Shown here: positions 1 to 8,687 of the stretch, piece after piece | Numbering within the stretch: the first letter of the stretch is position 1 | How the letters are laid out: each line of letters begins with the position of its first letter | Assembly: GCF_003626755.1 (NCBI RefSeq) | Contig: NZ_RBCJ01000001.1 | Location: 248,001 to 312,000 of the forward strand | Direction of reading: 5' to 3' | Length of the DNA: 64,000 bases | Source: Ulvibacterium marinum | Lineage (GTDB): Bacteria; Bacteroidota; Bacteroidia; Flavobacteriales; Flavobacteriaceae | Notes under the pieces: model-generated | The model's database searches: none | Seen by the model: the letters and a program-made list of their open reading frames with translations, nothing else | What the model was told of the DNA's origin: nothing | Translations under genes and position numbers: made by a program

Positions 1-2
1 AT

Positions 3-893
3 ACGTGGATCCCAATGACCGAGAGGGGGCTGGTTACAGGAATAAATTTCTCAGGATCACGTTTGGGGGCCGCCTTTGCACTTCCTTTTGTTGCCTGGCT
101 CATCGATTCGTATGGGTGGCGAACTTCCTTTTTAGTATTGGGAATTATCGGCCTTCTCTGGGCCTTTTTGTGGTACTTCCTTTTTAGGGACAATCCGGAA
201 GACCATCCCTATTTGAGCGATCGGGAAAAGGAAAAAATCGTCAACACACGGCAACAGGATTCCAAAGATGAATCTGCATCCCAATTGACTTTTGGAAGGA
301 TAGTACAATCCAAAAATATGTGGTTGGCCATGGGACAATATTTTTGTAGCAATTTCACTTTCTTCTTTGCGTTGACATGGCTTTTCCCCCATATTAAATC
401 TACCTATGGATTGGATAATCTAGAGGCCGGATTTTATGCCGCAGCACCACTAGTATTCGGCGCCCTTGGAAATTGGTTCTCCGGTGGTTTGAGCGATGCC
501 ATTTATAAAAAGGGTGAATGGCGAAGTTCGCGGGTTCTTCCAGCATCCATTGGCTTTGCCTTGGCAGCGTTAGGGCTCTTGGCCAGTGTTCATATGGAAA
601 CCGCCTTGGGAGCTATCCTATTTTTGAGCTTGGCCATTTTTGGGGCCGATATGACCTTGCCCCCATCATGGTCCCTATGTGTAGATATCGGACGGCGAAA
701 TTCCGGGGCCGTATCCGGAACCATGAACATGGCCGGAAATATTGGAGCATTCATAACCGCCCTACTTTTCCCGTACTTACAAGATTGGACCGGTTCCGTG
801 GAAACCTTCTTTTATGTCGGTGCCTTTTTTAATATAATCGCCATATTCCTATGGCTTCGTGTACGACCGGAAAAACCGATAGAAACGTATTGA
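3..893 (+). CDS. MFS transporter, anion:cation symporter-like (5' truncated)
   Basis: This is the C-terminal part (about 297 residues) of a major facilitator superfamily carrier; the reading frame is open to the left edge, so the real start lies outside the window. The first visible residues read T-W-I-P-M-T-E-R-G, which resembles the W-x-P-x-x-E-R-G stretch after an early helix in the ACS (hexuronate/phthalate) branch of MFS. Several hydrophobic helices follow, with a charged cytoplasmic loop rich in K, E and D near visible residues 65-95, as expected between the two six-helix halves. The stop is one base from the ATG of the Gfo/Idh/MocA oxidoreductase, so the two are probably cotranscribed and may take up and oxidise the same sugar or sugar acid. 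The substrate cannot be told from sequence. Confidence 0.85.
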   Translation, partial: TWIPMTERGLVTGINFSGSRLGAAFALPFVAWLIDSYGWRTSFLVLGIIGLLWAFLWYFLFRDNPEDHPYLSDREKEKIVNTRQQDSKDESASQLTFGRIVQSKNMWLAMGQYFCSNFTFFFALTWLFPHIKSTYGLDNLEAGFYAAAPLVFGALGNWFSGGLSDAIYKKGEWRSSRVLPASIGFALAALGLLASVHMETALGAILFLSLAIFGADMTLPPSWSLCVDIGRRNSGAVSGTMNMAGNIGAFITALLFPYLQDWTGSVETFFYVGAFFNIIAIFLWLRVRPEKPIETY

Positions 894-894
894 T

Positions 895-1920
895 ATGAAA
901 AAATTGAAAGGAGTAGGTATCGGTGCCGGATATTTTAGCCAGTTTCATTACGATGCATGGCGACGTTCGGATACAGCATACATCACTGCCCTTTGTGATG
1001 TATCATCCCAAAATGCCCAGAAAACGGCTTCCGCTCATGATATAGAAAAAATATATGCCAATGCTCAGGAAATGCTCGAGAAGGAACGCCCTGATTTTGT
1101 GGACATCATCACACCTCCGGAAACCCATTTGGAATTGTGCTCTTTGGCCGCCAGTTATGGAATTCCGGTAATCTGTCAAAAACCTTTTGGAGGAAATCTA
1201 ACTACTGCCAAAAAAATCGTTCGCCTTTTTAATGAAAAGAACCTCCGCCTTATTGTACATGAAAATTTTCGCTTTCAACCTTGGTTTAGGGAAATCAAAT
1301 CCCAAATAGATAATGGCCTACTTGGCGATAGATTGCACACCTTGAACTTTAGGCTACGTACAGGGGATGGCTGGCAGGACGATGCCTATATGAATAGGCA
1401 ACCTTATTTTAGAACTATGGAAAAACTGTTCGTTTACGAAACCGGTGTCCACTATATCGATACCTTCCGATACTTGGCAGGGGAGGTAAAAAAAGTATAT
1501 GCCAAACTGGGCAGATTAAATACGAACATAAAGGGAGAGGATCTGGCTTGGGTACATTTTGAATTCGCTAACGGAACCTTGGGAATATTGGATGCTAACC
1601 GATACAACGAAAACACTGCCCAGGATCCGAGGTATACCTTCGGTGAAATGTTGGTGGAAGGAAATAAGGGGAGTATATGGCTAAATGCCGATGGCTCGTT
1701 AATTCATAAGCCCTTGGGCCGATCCGAAACCATAGTGCACTATGAGAGGCCAAAAAAAGGCTTTGCAGGAGATTGTGTTTATGCAGCTCAGGAACATTAT
1801 ACAGACTGTTTGCTTAACAACAAAACAGCGGAATCAGAAGGGTCTCTGTATCTTAGAAACCTGGAAATTCAGGAGGCTATATATACCTCGAACGCCAAAG
1901 GGATACCTGTTTCACCTTAG
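895..1920 (+). CDS. Gfo/Idh/MocA family NAD(P)-dependent oxidoreductase
   Basis: A 341-residue cytoplasmic sugar oxidoreductase. The N-terminus has the Rossmann motif G-I-G-A-G-Y-F (residues 8-14). The usual E-K-P nicotinamide-contact motif is C-Q-K-P here, a Glu-to-Gln change also seen in some family members. The C-terminal domain has Y-E-T-G-V-H-Y-I-D, in which the His is the likely catalytic residue. Family members oxidise hydroxyls of sugars, sugar acids or cyclitols, or act in sugar hydrolysis by transient oxidation. The ATG is one base after the MFS stop, implying translational coupling. It is clearly different from the inositol dehydrogenase at 32511-33518. Substrate unknown. Confidence 0.85.
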   Translation: MKKLKGVGIGAGYFSQFHYDAWRRSDTAYITALCDVSSQNAQKTASAHDIEKIYANAQEMLEKERPDFVDIITPPETHLELCSLAASYGIPVICQKPFGGNLTTAKKIVRLFNEKNLRLIVHENFRFQPWFREIKSQIDNGLLGDRLHTLNFRLRTGDGWQDDAYMNRQPYFRTMEKLFVYETGVHYIDTFRYLAGEVKKVYAKLGRLNTNIKGEDLAWVHFEFANGTLGILDANRYNENTAQDPRYTFGEMLVEGNKGSIWLNADGSLIHKPLGRSETIVHYERPKKGFAGDCVYAAQEHYTDCLLNNKTAESEGSLYLRNLEIQEAIYTSNAKGIPVSP

Positions 1921-1936
1921 CCAGGAAACATGAAAA

Positions 1937-1950
1937 ATGGGATATCCCAT
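1937..1950. repeat. 14-bp perfect palindrome downstream of the oxidoreductase
   Basis: ATGGGATATCCCAT is a perfect palindrome starting 17 bases after the oxidoreductase stop and about 180 bases before the next ATG. No T-run follows on either strand, so it is not a standard intrinsic terminator. It may be a protein-binding dyad or chance. Confidence 0.35.
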
Positions 1951-2128
1951 CCATCTAGACCAAAAACCGAATTCCAAATACTGGAAGTAATCCATATCCC
2001 AGGGCAGTCTTATCAATTCATTCCATATCGAAGTTCTAGAAACTGTGGATAATTGATTATTCCCTGGAAGGGCATCCCATTAAATTTCAGTAAATTGAGG
2101 TGTTATTCCCGGCAATTTTAAGATTGTT

Positions 2129-4672
2129 ATGAAACTTTCAAAGCATTTATTCTTTTGGGCGATTCTTATAGGACTTATAGGTTGTGGCCCTCAAATGCCC
2201 GAGACGGTAAAAACCGCCTACGAAGAACTTCCCGAAAAAATCGATTTTAATTTTCATGTACGTCCCATCCTATCAGATCGGTGTTTTGCCTGCCACGGTC
2301 CAGACGAAAACGCAAGAAAGGCCAACCTTAGATTGGATACCAAAGAGGGGTTATTTTCGATGCTCGAGGGCAAGGAAAAGTTTCCGATCGTACCGGGCAA
2401 ACCTGAAGATAGTGAGGTAATTGAACGTGTCCTTCATGATGACCCGGAAATAGTTATGCCCACTCCCGAAAGCAATCTAACCTTGACCGATACCGAAAAG
2501 GCCATTTTGTTAAAATGGGTGGAACAAGGGGCCGAATGGAAAACCCATTGGGCCTTTACCGCCCCAGTAAAGGTTCCACTTCCCAAAGTAACCGAACCTT
2601 CTTGGGCCAGGAACGAAATCGATTATTTTGTATTGGATAAGTTGGAATCCTTAGGATTGTCCCCCTCTATGGAGGCCAATAAAACAACGCTAATTAGGCG
2701 ACTCTCCTTGGACCTTATCGGCCTTCCCCCAACCCCGGAAGAAGTCCAAGCGTTTAAGAACGATACGTCACCCAATGCCTATGAAAATTTGGTAGACAGG
2801 CTCTTGGCCTCTCCCGGATATGGTGAAAGATGGGCCTGGGAATGGCTGGATGTTGCCCGTTATGCAGATACCAACGGGTTTCAGGGCGATGCCACCCGTA
2901 ATATGTGGCCTTGGCGCGATTGGGTAATCCAGGCATTTAACGATAATATGCCCTATGACGAATTCGCCATTAAGCAACTGGCAGGCGACCTTTTGCCCAA
3001 CGCCACCCGGAACGATATTTTGGCTACCGGCTTCAATCGTAACCATACCTACAATACCGAAGGCGGAAGTATTCCCGAGGAAACCCGTGTTACCAATGTT
3101 TTTGACCGAGTAGAAACAACAGGGACAGCTTGGTTGGGGCTTACGATGAATTGTGCACGTTGCCATGACCACAAGTACGATCAAATCACCCAAAAGGAAT
3201 ATTATCAGATGTTCGATTACTTCAACCAGACCTCGGAAGAAGGTGGAGGTTGGGGTGGAAAACTAAAGCCATTGCTTGATTTAAGTCGGGAAGAAGAATT
3301 TAGGAAAAATCAAAAACTTCAGGTCCATGTAGATGAATTGGTCGCCAAGGTAAAAATCTTTGAGGATGAAAACTATCCTCGGGAACCTGGAGTACCTATG
3401 TCCGAGGCAGAAGCCATTAAAAAAGTTAAGGGACTTGATACCCGTATTTTGATAAATCCACCGGACAAAAGGGGTACGGGAGCTTACAGGCAACTGGCAA
3501 ACTACTTTAAGAATGTACACCCTAAATATGGTCAATTACTAAATCAAGTATACGGGGCCATGCAAGCCTATGACAAGGCTACGGCCAATGCCACCCAGGT
3601 AATGGTGATGGACGAAGCCAAAGAGCCCCGAACCACCTATATTCTTGATCGCGGTGGCTATGATAAACCCAAAATGGAAGAACCCATAATCCGGGATGTG
3701 CCGGCCATATTGCCACCAATACCAGGAAATACCAAAAATAACCGTTTGGCATTGGCCCAATGGATGGTCTCCAAGGAGCAACCATTAACGGCAAGGGTTA
3801 CCATAAATCGGTATTGGCAAGCCTTTTTCGGAAAGGGTATCGTAAAGACCATAGACGATTTTGGTGTACAAAGTACGTTGCCCAGTCACCCGGAACTATT
3901 GGATTGGTTGGCCATGGATTTTCAGGAAAACGATTGGGATTTAAAGGCCTTGTTCAAGAAAATCGTGATGAGTGCTACCTATAGACAAGCTTCCAATTTC
4001 AATAATGAATTGCTGGAAATGGATCCCGAAAACCGCTATCTGGCCAGGGCCACAAGGATGCGATTGCCGTCTTGGATGCTTCGTGACCAAGTGCTTTATA
4101 TAAGCGGACTCTTAGTGGATAGTATTGGCGGAAAGCCCGTTAAGCCTTATCAACCCAAAGGAATTTGGGGCGAAGCAACCTTTGGTTTTATTACCTACGA
4201 ACAAGATCATGGGGATGATTTATACCGAAAAAGCTTATACACCTTTTGGAGGCGGATCGTTGGGCCGACCTTTATATTCGACAACTCCCCGAGACAGGTC
4301 TGTACCGTAAAAAAGCCGGATACCAATACGCCTTTGCACGCCCTTACCACTCTAAATGACATCACCTATATGGAAGCTTCACGGGTAATGGCGGAAAAAG
4401 TACTTACCGCAAAGACCTCGGATGACGAGCGTATCCGTTATCTTTTCAAATGGGCCACGGCAAGAGCTCCGGATGCTGAGGAAATTAAGATTTTGAAAAA
4501 CAGATTGATTGAACTCCGTTCAGATTATACCTCCCTCCCGGAAGAGGCCCGTAAACTTATTGCAATTGGCGAATACCCCATAAACTTGGACTTGGCGGTG
4601 ACGGATTATGCCGCCTACACCGCAATAAGTTCCTTGGTATTCAATTTGGACGAAACGATAACAAGACAATAA
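2129..4672 (+). CDS. PSD1-type cytochrome c / DUF1549 / DUF1553 lipoprotein
   Basis: An 847-residue exported lipoprotein of the family first noted in Planctomycetes. A signal peptide ends in the lipobox L-I-G-C (Cys19). The PSCyt1 region has the haem motif C-F-A-C-H at residues 52-56; the PSCyt2/DUF1549 region (about 160-365) ends with a second haem-like motif C-A-R-C-H at 342-346; a DUF1553 domain runs from about 535 to 800. The stop and the ATG of the following DUF1501 gene share one base (TAATG), so the two are coupled; they are a well-known conserved pair. The biochemical role is not established. The pair is often found in polysaccharide or sulfated-glycan loci, so an extracytoplasmic redox step on a carbohydrate is a guess. 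Length is normal for the family. Confidence 0.9.
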   Translation: MKLSKHLFFWAILIGLIGCGPQMPETVKTAYEELPEKIDFNFHVRPILSDRCFACHGPDENARKANLRLDTKEGLFSMLEGKEKFPIVPGKPEDSEVIERVLHDDPEIVMPTPESNLTLTDTEKAILLKWVEQGAEWKTHWAFTAPVKVPLPKVTEPSWARNEIDYFVLDKLESLGLSPSMEANKTTLIRRLSLDLIGLPPTPEEVQAFKNDTSPNAYENLVDRLLASPGYGERWAWEWLDVARYADTNGFQGDATRNMWPWRDWVIQAFNDNMPYDEFAIKQLAGDLLPNATRNDILATGFNRNHTYNTEGGSIPEETRVTNVFDRVETTGTAWLGLTMNCARCHDHKYDQITQKEYYQMFDYFNQTSEEGGGWGGKLKPLLDLSREEEFRKNQKLQVHVDELVAKVKIFEDENYPREPGVPMSEAEAIKKVKGLDTRILINPPDKRGTGAYRQLANYFKNVHPKYGQLLNQVYGAMQAYDKATANATQVMVMDEAKEPRTTYILDRGGYDKPKMEEPIIRDVPAILPPIPGNTKNNRLALAQWMVSKEQPLTARVTINRYWQAFFGKGIVKTIDDFGVQSTLPSHPELLDWLAMDFQENDWDLKALFKKIVMSATYRQASNFNNELLEMDPENRYLARATRMRLPSWMLRDQVLYISGLLVDSIGGKPVKPYQPKGIWGEATFGFITYEQDHGDDLYRKSLYTFWRRIVGPTFIFDNSPRQVCTVKKPDTNTPLHALTTLNDITYMEASRVMAEKVLTAKTSDDERIRYLFKWATARAPDAEEIKILKNRLIELRSDYTSLPEEARKLIAIGEYPINLDLAVTDYAAYTAISSLVFNLDETITRQ

Positions 4673-6156
4673 TGAACAAAGACATAAGACATCCTTTTGA
4701 GGAATATCAAGCAGGTATTACCCGTCGGAATTTTTTTGGGAAAATGGCACAAGGTATCGGTGTGGCCGCTTTGGGAAGCATGTTAAATCCCTTATCAGCT
4801 TTGGCTTCAAACTCGGTTCAAGCCAGATTAGCCTGGAATGAATCAGGACTTCCCCATTTTGCTCCAAAGGCCAAAAGGGTCATCTATCTTTTCCAAAATG
4901 GGGCACCTTCCCATATCGACCTTTTTGATTACAAGCCCATTCTCAAAAAATGGCACGGCACCCAAATTCCGGATTCATTAACCGCTGGGAAGCGTTTCTC
5001 CACCATGACCGGAGAACAGACCGAGCGACCTGTAATAGCGGAAATAGCCAACTTTGCCCAGCACGGCCAAAGCGGTGCTTGGGTTTCCGATTTTATGCCC
5101 GAAACAGCAAAAATTGCCGATGAGCTTTGTTTCATTAAATCCATGTACACGGAATCGGTAAACCATGCCCCGGCCATTACGTTTTTCCTTACCGGTTCCG
5201 AACAACCTGGAAGACCCAGTATGGGGTCTTGGTTGACCTACGGGCTTGGAAGTACGGCCAAAGACCTCCCTGATTTTGTTGCCATGACATCCCGTGATAA
5301 AGAGGCCAGTTGTGGACAGATTTTCTATGATTATTATTGGGGTAGTGGATTTTTGCCTAGTAAGTTTCAGGGGGTGAAATTTCGGGGCGGAGGCGACCCC
5401 GTGCTCTACTTAAAAAACCCTGAGGGGATGAGCCGTGAAATGCGCCGTAAGATTCTGGACGATATGCAAATCCTTAACCAACATAACTATGAAGAATTTG
5501 GGGATCCGGAGATACAGACCCGTATCGCGCAATATGAGATGGCCTATAAAATGCAAATGAGTGTACCGGAGCTTACCGATTTTTCCGATGAGCCCCAACA
5601 CATTTTAGATATGTACGGTCCCGATGTGCATCGCAAGGGCAGTTTTGCCTATAATTGTCTCATGGCTCGGCGCCTTGCCGAAAGGGATGTACGTTTTATT
5701 CAATGCATGCATGCCGGATGGGATCAACACCGGAACCTTAACTACCAATTAAAAATTCAATGTCAGGATACAGATCAACCCAGTGCCGCCTTGATCAAAG
5801 ATTTGAAACAACGTGGTATGCTGGAGGACACTTTGGTCATTTGGGGCGGGGAATTTGGTCGGACTCCCTTTTTACAGGGAAATATAGCCGACTATCGCAA
5901 TTGGGGCCGTGACCACCATCCTTATGTATTTACCATTTGGATGGCCGGTGCCGGTGTAAAGCCAGGTATTTCCTATGGTGCTTCCGATGATTTTGGTTTC
6001 AACCCAGTGGAGGGCAATGTGCATGTACATGATTTCCAAGCCACGGTAATGCATTTGATGGGCATAGACCATGAACAATTTACTTTTAAACACCAAGGAA
6101 GACGCTATCGCTTAACCGATGTGCATGGTCATGTAGTAAAAGATATCTTGACCTAG
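4672..6156 (+). CDS. DUF1501 family Tat-exported protein
   Basis: A 494-residue protein with a twin-arginine signal: T-R-R-N-F-F at residues 17-22 followed by a mildly hydrophobic stretch, implying export in folded form. The rest matches the DUF1501 fold, which is related to the alkaline phosphatase/sulfatase superfamily. Visible conserved pieces are Q-N-G-A-P-S-H-I-D-L-F-D, H-A-G-W-D-Q-H, G-G-E-F-G-R-T-P and G-R-D-H-H-P. It begins on the last base of the PSD1 stop codon, so the two proteins are likely made in fixed ratio and work together. A catalytic role is plausible from the His/Asp motifs but unproven. Confidence 0.9.
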   Translation: MNKDIRHPFEEYQAGITRRNFFGKMAQGIGVAALGSMLNPLSALASNSVQARLAWNESGLPHFAPKAKRVIYLFQNGAPSHIDLFDYKPILKKWHGTQIPDSLTAGKRFSTMTGEQTERPVIAEIANFAQHGQSGAWVSDFMPETAKIADELCFIKSMYTESVNHAPAITFFLTGSEQPGRPSMGSWLTYGLGSTAKDLPDFVAMTSRDKEASCGQIFYDYYWGSGFLPSKFQGVKFRGGGDPVLYLKNPEGMSREMRRKILDDMQILNQHNYEEFGDPEIQTRIAQYEMAYKMQMSVPELTDFSDEPQHILDMYGPDVHRKGSFAYNCLMARRLAERDVRFIQCMHAGWDQHRNLNYQLKIQCQDTDQPSAALIKDLKQRGMLEDTLVIWGGEFGRTPFLQGNIADYRNWGRDHHPYVFTIWMAGAGVKPGISYGASDDFGFNPVEGNVHVHDFQATVMHLMGIDHEQFTFKHQGRRYRLTDVHGHVVKDILT

Positions 6157-6265
6157 CACCGATAAACATTCCGTACAGAAGGAATTGTTTTGAAAAATTA
6201 TGTCAATCTTAATTCCTCGTTATTGGAATAATTTCTTAATAAACGTGGTAACCCGGGGCACTTCT

Positions 6266-6922
6266 TTACGGTAAAACCTTGACCATGATATCCTTGTAAT
6301 ATACTACACTACCAGGATCATGTCCTTGCAGGGCAAAAGTCCCGCCACCAAGGATACGGTGCTTGTCTCCCTCTCCCCGCATTGGATTTTCCGGTTCCGT
6401 ATAATCGACCACTATGATATCATTTATCTTAATGATTATCCGGTTGCCTTCCACTTTGACATACTCCGTATACCAGACATCGTCCTTTGCATAGTTTTCC
6501 TTAACATCTACTATGGCGTATAAACTACCGGTTCTTCTCCAATCTTCCTGCGAATTATTGACCTGGACTTCATAACCGTGTGCGGGCCATCCATCTTCTT
6601 GATATTGGGTATGGATATAGATTCCCGAATTTGCGCCTGGTTTGGTCATTACCGATGCCTTAAATTCAAAATTTTTGAAGTTATGGTCTTGCACATCGCC
6701 CACATAAAATAAATGAGCCCTGGGACCGGCCACTTTAATGGCACCATCTTCCACAGAAAACGTAGAAGCATTATTACCTACTTTCCAGCCATCGAAATCC
6801 TTTCCATTGAACAAGGAAACCCAACCTTTAGTGTTGTTGTTTTCCATTTTTTGACCTAAGGCCATAGTAAAAAATCCTAGGCACATCAATCCCGATAGGG
6901 CATATTTTAAAGTGTGTTTCAT
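6266..6922 (-). CDS. DUF1080 (3-keto-disaccharide hydrolase-type) exported protein
   Basis: About 218 residues, starting at the ATG at 6922, where the signal peptide M-K-H-T-L-K-Y-A-L begins and ends near A-L-G-Q. An in-frame start 26 codons upstream would bury the signal peptide and is rejected. The mature part is a single DUF1080 beta-sandwich: G-W-V-S-L-F-N-G-K-D-F-D-G-W-K at its start and T-F-A-L-Q-G-H-D-P-G-S near its end are typical. Some DUF1080 proteins hydrolyse 3-keto-glycosides made by Gfo/Idh/MocA oxidoreductases, and one such oxidoreductase lies at 895-1920. It is convergent with the DUF1501 gene and downstream of the sulfatase on the same strand, with a gap of about 140 bases. 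Confidence 0.88.
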   Translation of the reverse strand: MKHTLKYALSGLMCLGFFTMALGQKMENNNTKGWVSLFNGKDFDGWKVGNNASTFSVEDGAIKVAGPRAHLFYVGDVQDHNFKNFEFKASVMTKPGANSGIYIHTQYQEDGWPAHGYEVQVNNSQEDWRRTGSLYAIVDVKENYAKDDVWYTEYVKVEGNRIIIKINDIIVVDYTEPENPMRGEGDKHRILGGGTFALQGHDPGSVVYYKDIMVKVLP

Positions 6923-7063
6923 TTGCTTTCTATTTTTACTTCTAATGTTTTTACAAAGTATAAAAAATAAATCAGTAATGCTCCAAAGAAACCGAGACAA
7001 ATGGTTTTACAATGGGGTGCGGAAGATGGCCGTCAAGTATATCAACTTTTTGCTCTAATCTAT

Positions 7064-8449
7064 TTATTTTGCCATCTTTTTTAGATTCTCATAGAGATTG
7101 CGTTGATTCTCCAATACATCGGCGTATTTGGAATCTGAGACCAGATTATTTTCTTCTAGGGGGTCATTGGATAAATCGTACAACTCTTCATAATCGTGTT
7201 CCGTATATTTAATGTACTTGAGTTGTGTACTAATAACTCCCTCTACCACCGGAATTCTTGGGCTTCCAAAAAAGGAATGCTCATAAAAAAAAGAAGAGCG
7301 CGTACTGTCAGTGTTTTTGATTGCATCAACAAGATCCAGTCCTTGCATGGATTCTGGTTTTTCAATTCCCGCCATTCCCAAAATTGTAGGCGCAATATCT
7401 ATGTTAAGAGCAATCTGATCCTTTTTGCCCTTTGGGCTTTCTTCCCTGGGATCATATATGATGAGGGGAACACGAACCGATTCCTCATAGGGATACCATT
7501 TTCCAGCCAGACCGTGTTCGCCCAGGAACATTCCGTTATCCCCCATAAATACAATAATTGTATTCTTATCCAGCCCTTTCTTCTTAAGCTGTTCCCTAAG
7601 ACTGCCTACTACATCATCCACTCCGGTCAGTAATCTATAGTAGTTCTTAACACTTCTCTGGTATTTATCAGGGGTATCAAACCGAAGTTTCCAGCGTACA
7701 CGCGCGATATTCTCATCGGTACGGAAAAAGTCGGGGAACGATTCCCAATATTTTGGGTCGGCCGTTTTGGGTTTAGGTATTACAACATCTTTGTAATAGT
7801 CAGAATACCTTGGGTTGGGTATAAACTGACGTGGATCAACGTCCTGTACATGTGGAGCTTTAAAACTTACTGAAAGACAAAAGGGCCGGTCATCCACTTC
7901 ATTGATGAAAGTCTCAATGTTGTTCGCCACAACATCCGTATAGTGAATATAGTTTCCATTTTCATCGGTATTCTCATAATCGGGCTGACCCTTTTCGGTA
8001 CATGCCCAAAAATCGAACAAAGCCTTGGGATGCACCTTGGCATCCCCAACGCCATATTTACCAATAAAGCCAATTTTGTATCCGTTACTCTTCAATACAA
8101 GGGGATAGGTTTCTTTTAGGGCATCTGCAGAAAGACCCGTATTAAAGTCGTGGATTCCATGTCTGGATTCATATTGTCCCGTTAGCATACTGGCACGGCT
8201 AACAGCGCAAATAGAAGTGGTAACATAGGCATTCTTAAAAAGTAGTCCATTGTTGGCCAGTTCATCCAAATGTGGCGTTTGGATAATGGTATTCCCCATA
8301 GCACCCAGAGCATCCCAGCGCTGGTCATCGGTAAGCAAATAGATGATATTGGGAACGGCCGGTTTTACCTTTCCAGGCTTCTCGGAACAACCTAGGATTG
8401 CCAGTGACAAAATGATAATCTGCACATATACTCTGAAAGATGAAAACAT
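7064..8449 (-). CDS. Lipoprotein sulfatase (type I, formylglycine-dependent)
   Basis: A 461-residue sulfatase of the alkaline phosphatase superfamily. I use the ATG at 8449, since it puts a lipobox (L-A-I-L-G-C, Cys21) at the right place; a longer in-frame start 26 codons upstream would not. Metal-binding D-D-Q lies at 41-43. The formylglycine motif is C81-A-V-S-R85, which keeps Cys and Arg but has Val where the classical C-x-P/A-x-R motif has Pro or Ala. Later pieces F-M-G-D-N-G and G-L-A-G-K-W-Y-P-Y-E-E-S complete the active site. It should remove sulfate esters from a glycan at the cell surface. No sulfatase-maturing enzyme is visible in the window, so it would be encoded elsewhere. Subfamily and substrate are uncertain. 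Confidence 0.9.
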   Translation of the reverse strand: MFSSFRVYVQIIILSLAILGCSEKPGKVKPAVPNIIYLLTDDQRWDALGAMGNTIIQTPHLDELANNGLLFKNAYVTTSICAVSRASMLTGQYESRHGIHDFNTGLSADALKETYPLVLKSNGYKIGFIGKYGVGDAKVHPKALFDFWACTEKGQPDYENTDENGNYIHYTDVVANNIETFINEVDDRPFCLSVSFKAPHVQDVDPRQFIPNPRYSDYYKDVVIPKPKTADPKYWESFPDFFRTDENIARVRWKLRFDTPDKYQRSVKNYYRLLTGVDDVVGSLREQLKKKGLDKNTIIVFMGDNGMFLGEHGLAGKWYPYEESVRVPLIIYDPREESPKGKKDQIALNIDIAPTILGMAGIEKPESMQGLDLVDAIKNTDSTRSSFFYEHSFFGSPRIPVVEGVISTQLKYIKYTEHDYEELYDLSNDPLEENNLVSDSKYADVLENQRNLYENLKKMAK

Positions 8450-8687
8450 GGGAGTATTGAATTGAGCCTTGTGTTCTGTAAGATAAGGACATTTTATCTG
8501 TGGACAAATAAGTATCCGAAGAAGCACACATGGTTTAGGGTCTACGTGGTAAATAAAAATCGATTTGGGGTCTATGAATTAATCATAATACTTCTACTTC
8601 TTTTCCAAAAAAATGGCCTTATATTACCTAATAAAGCCTAGTAAAAATCATGGATGATCATCAAGCCCCAAAATTTAAAATGCTATA

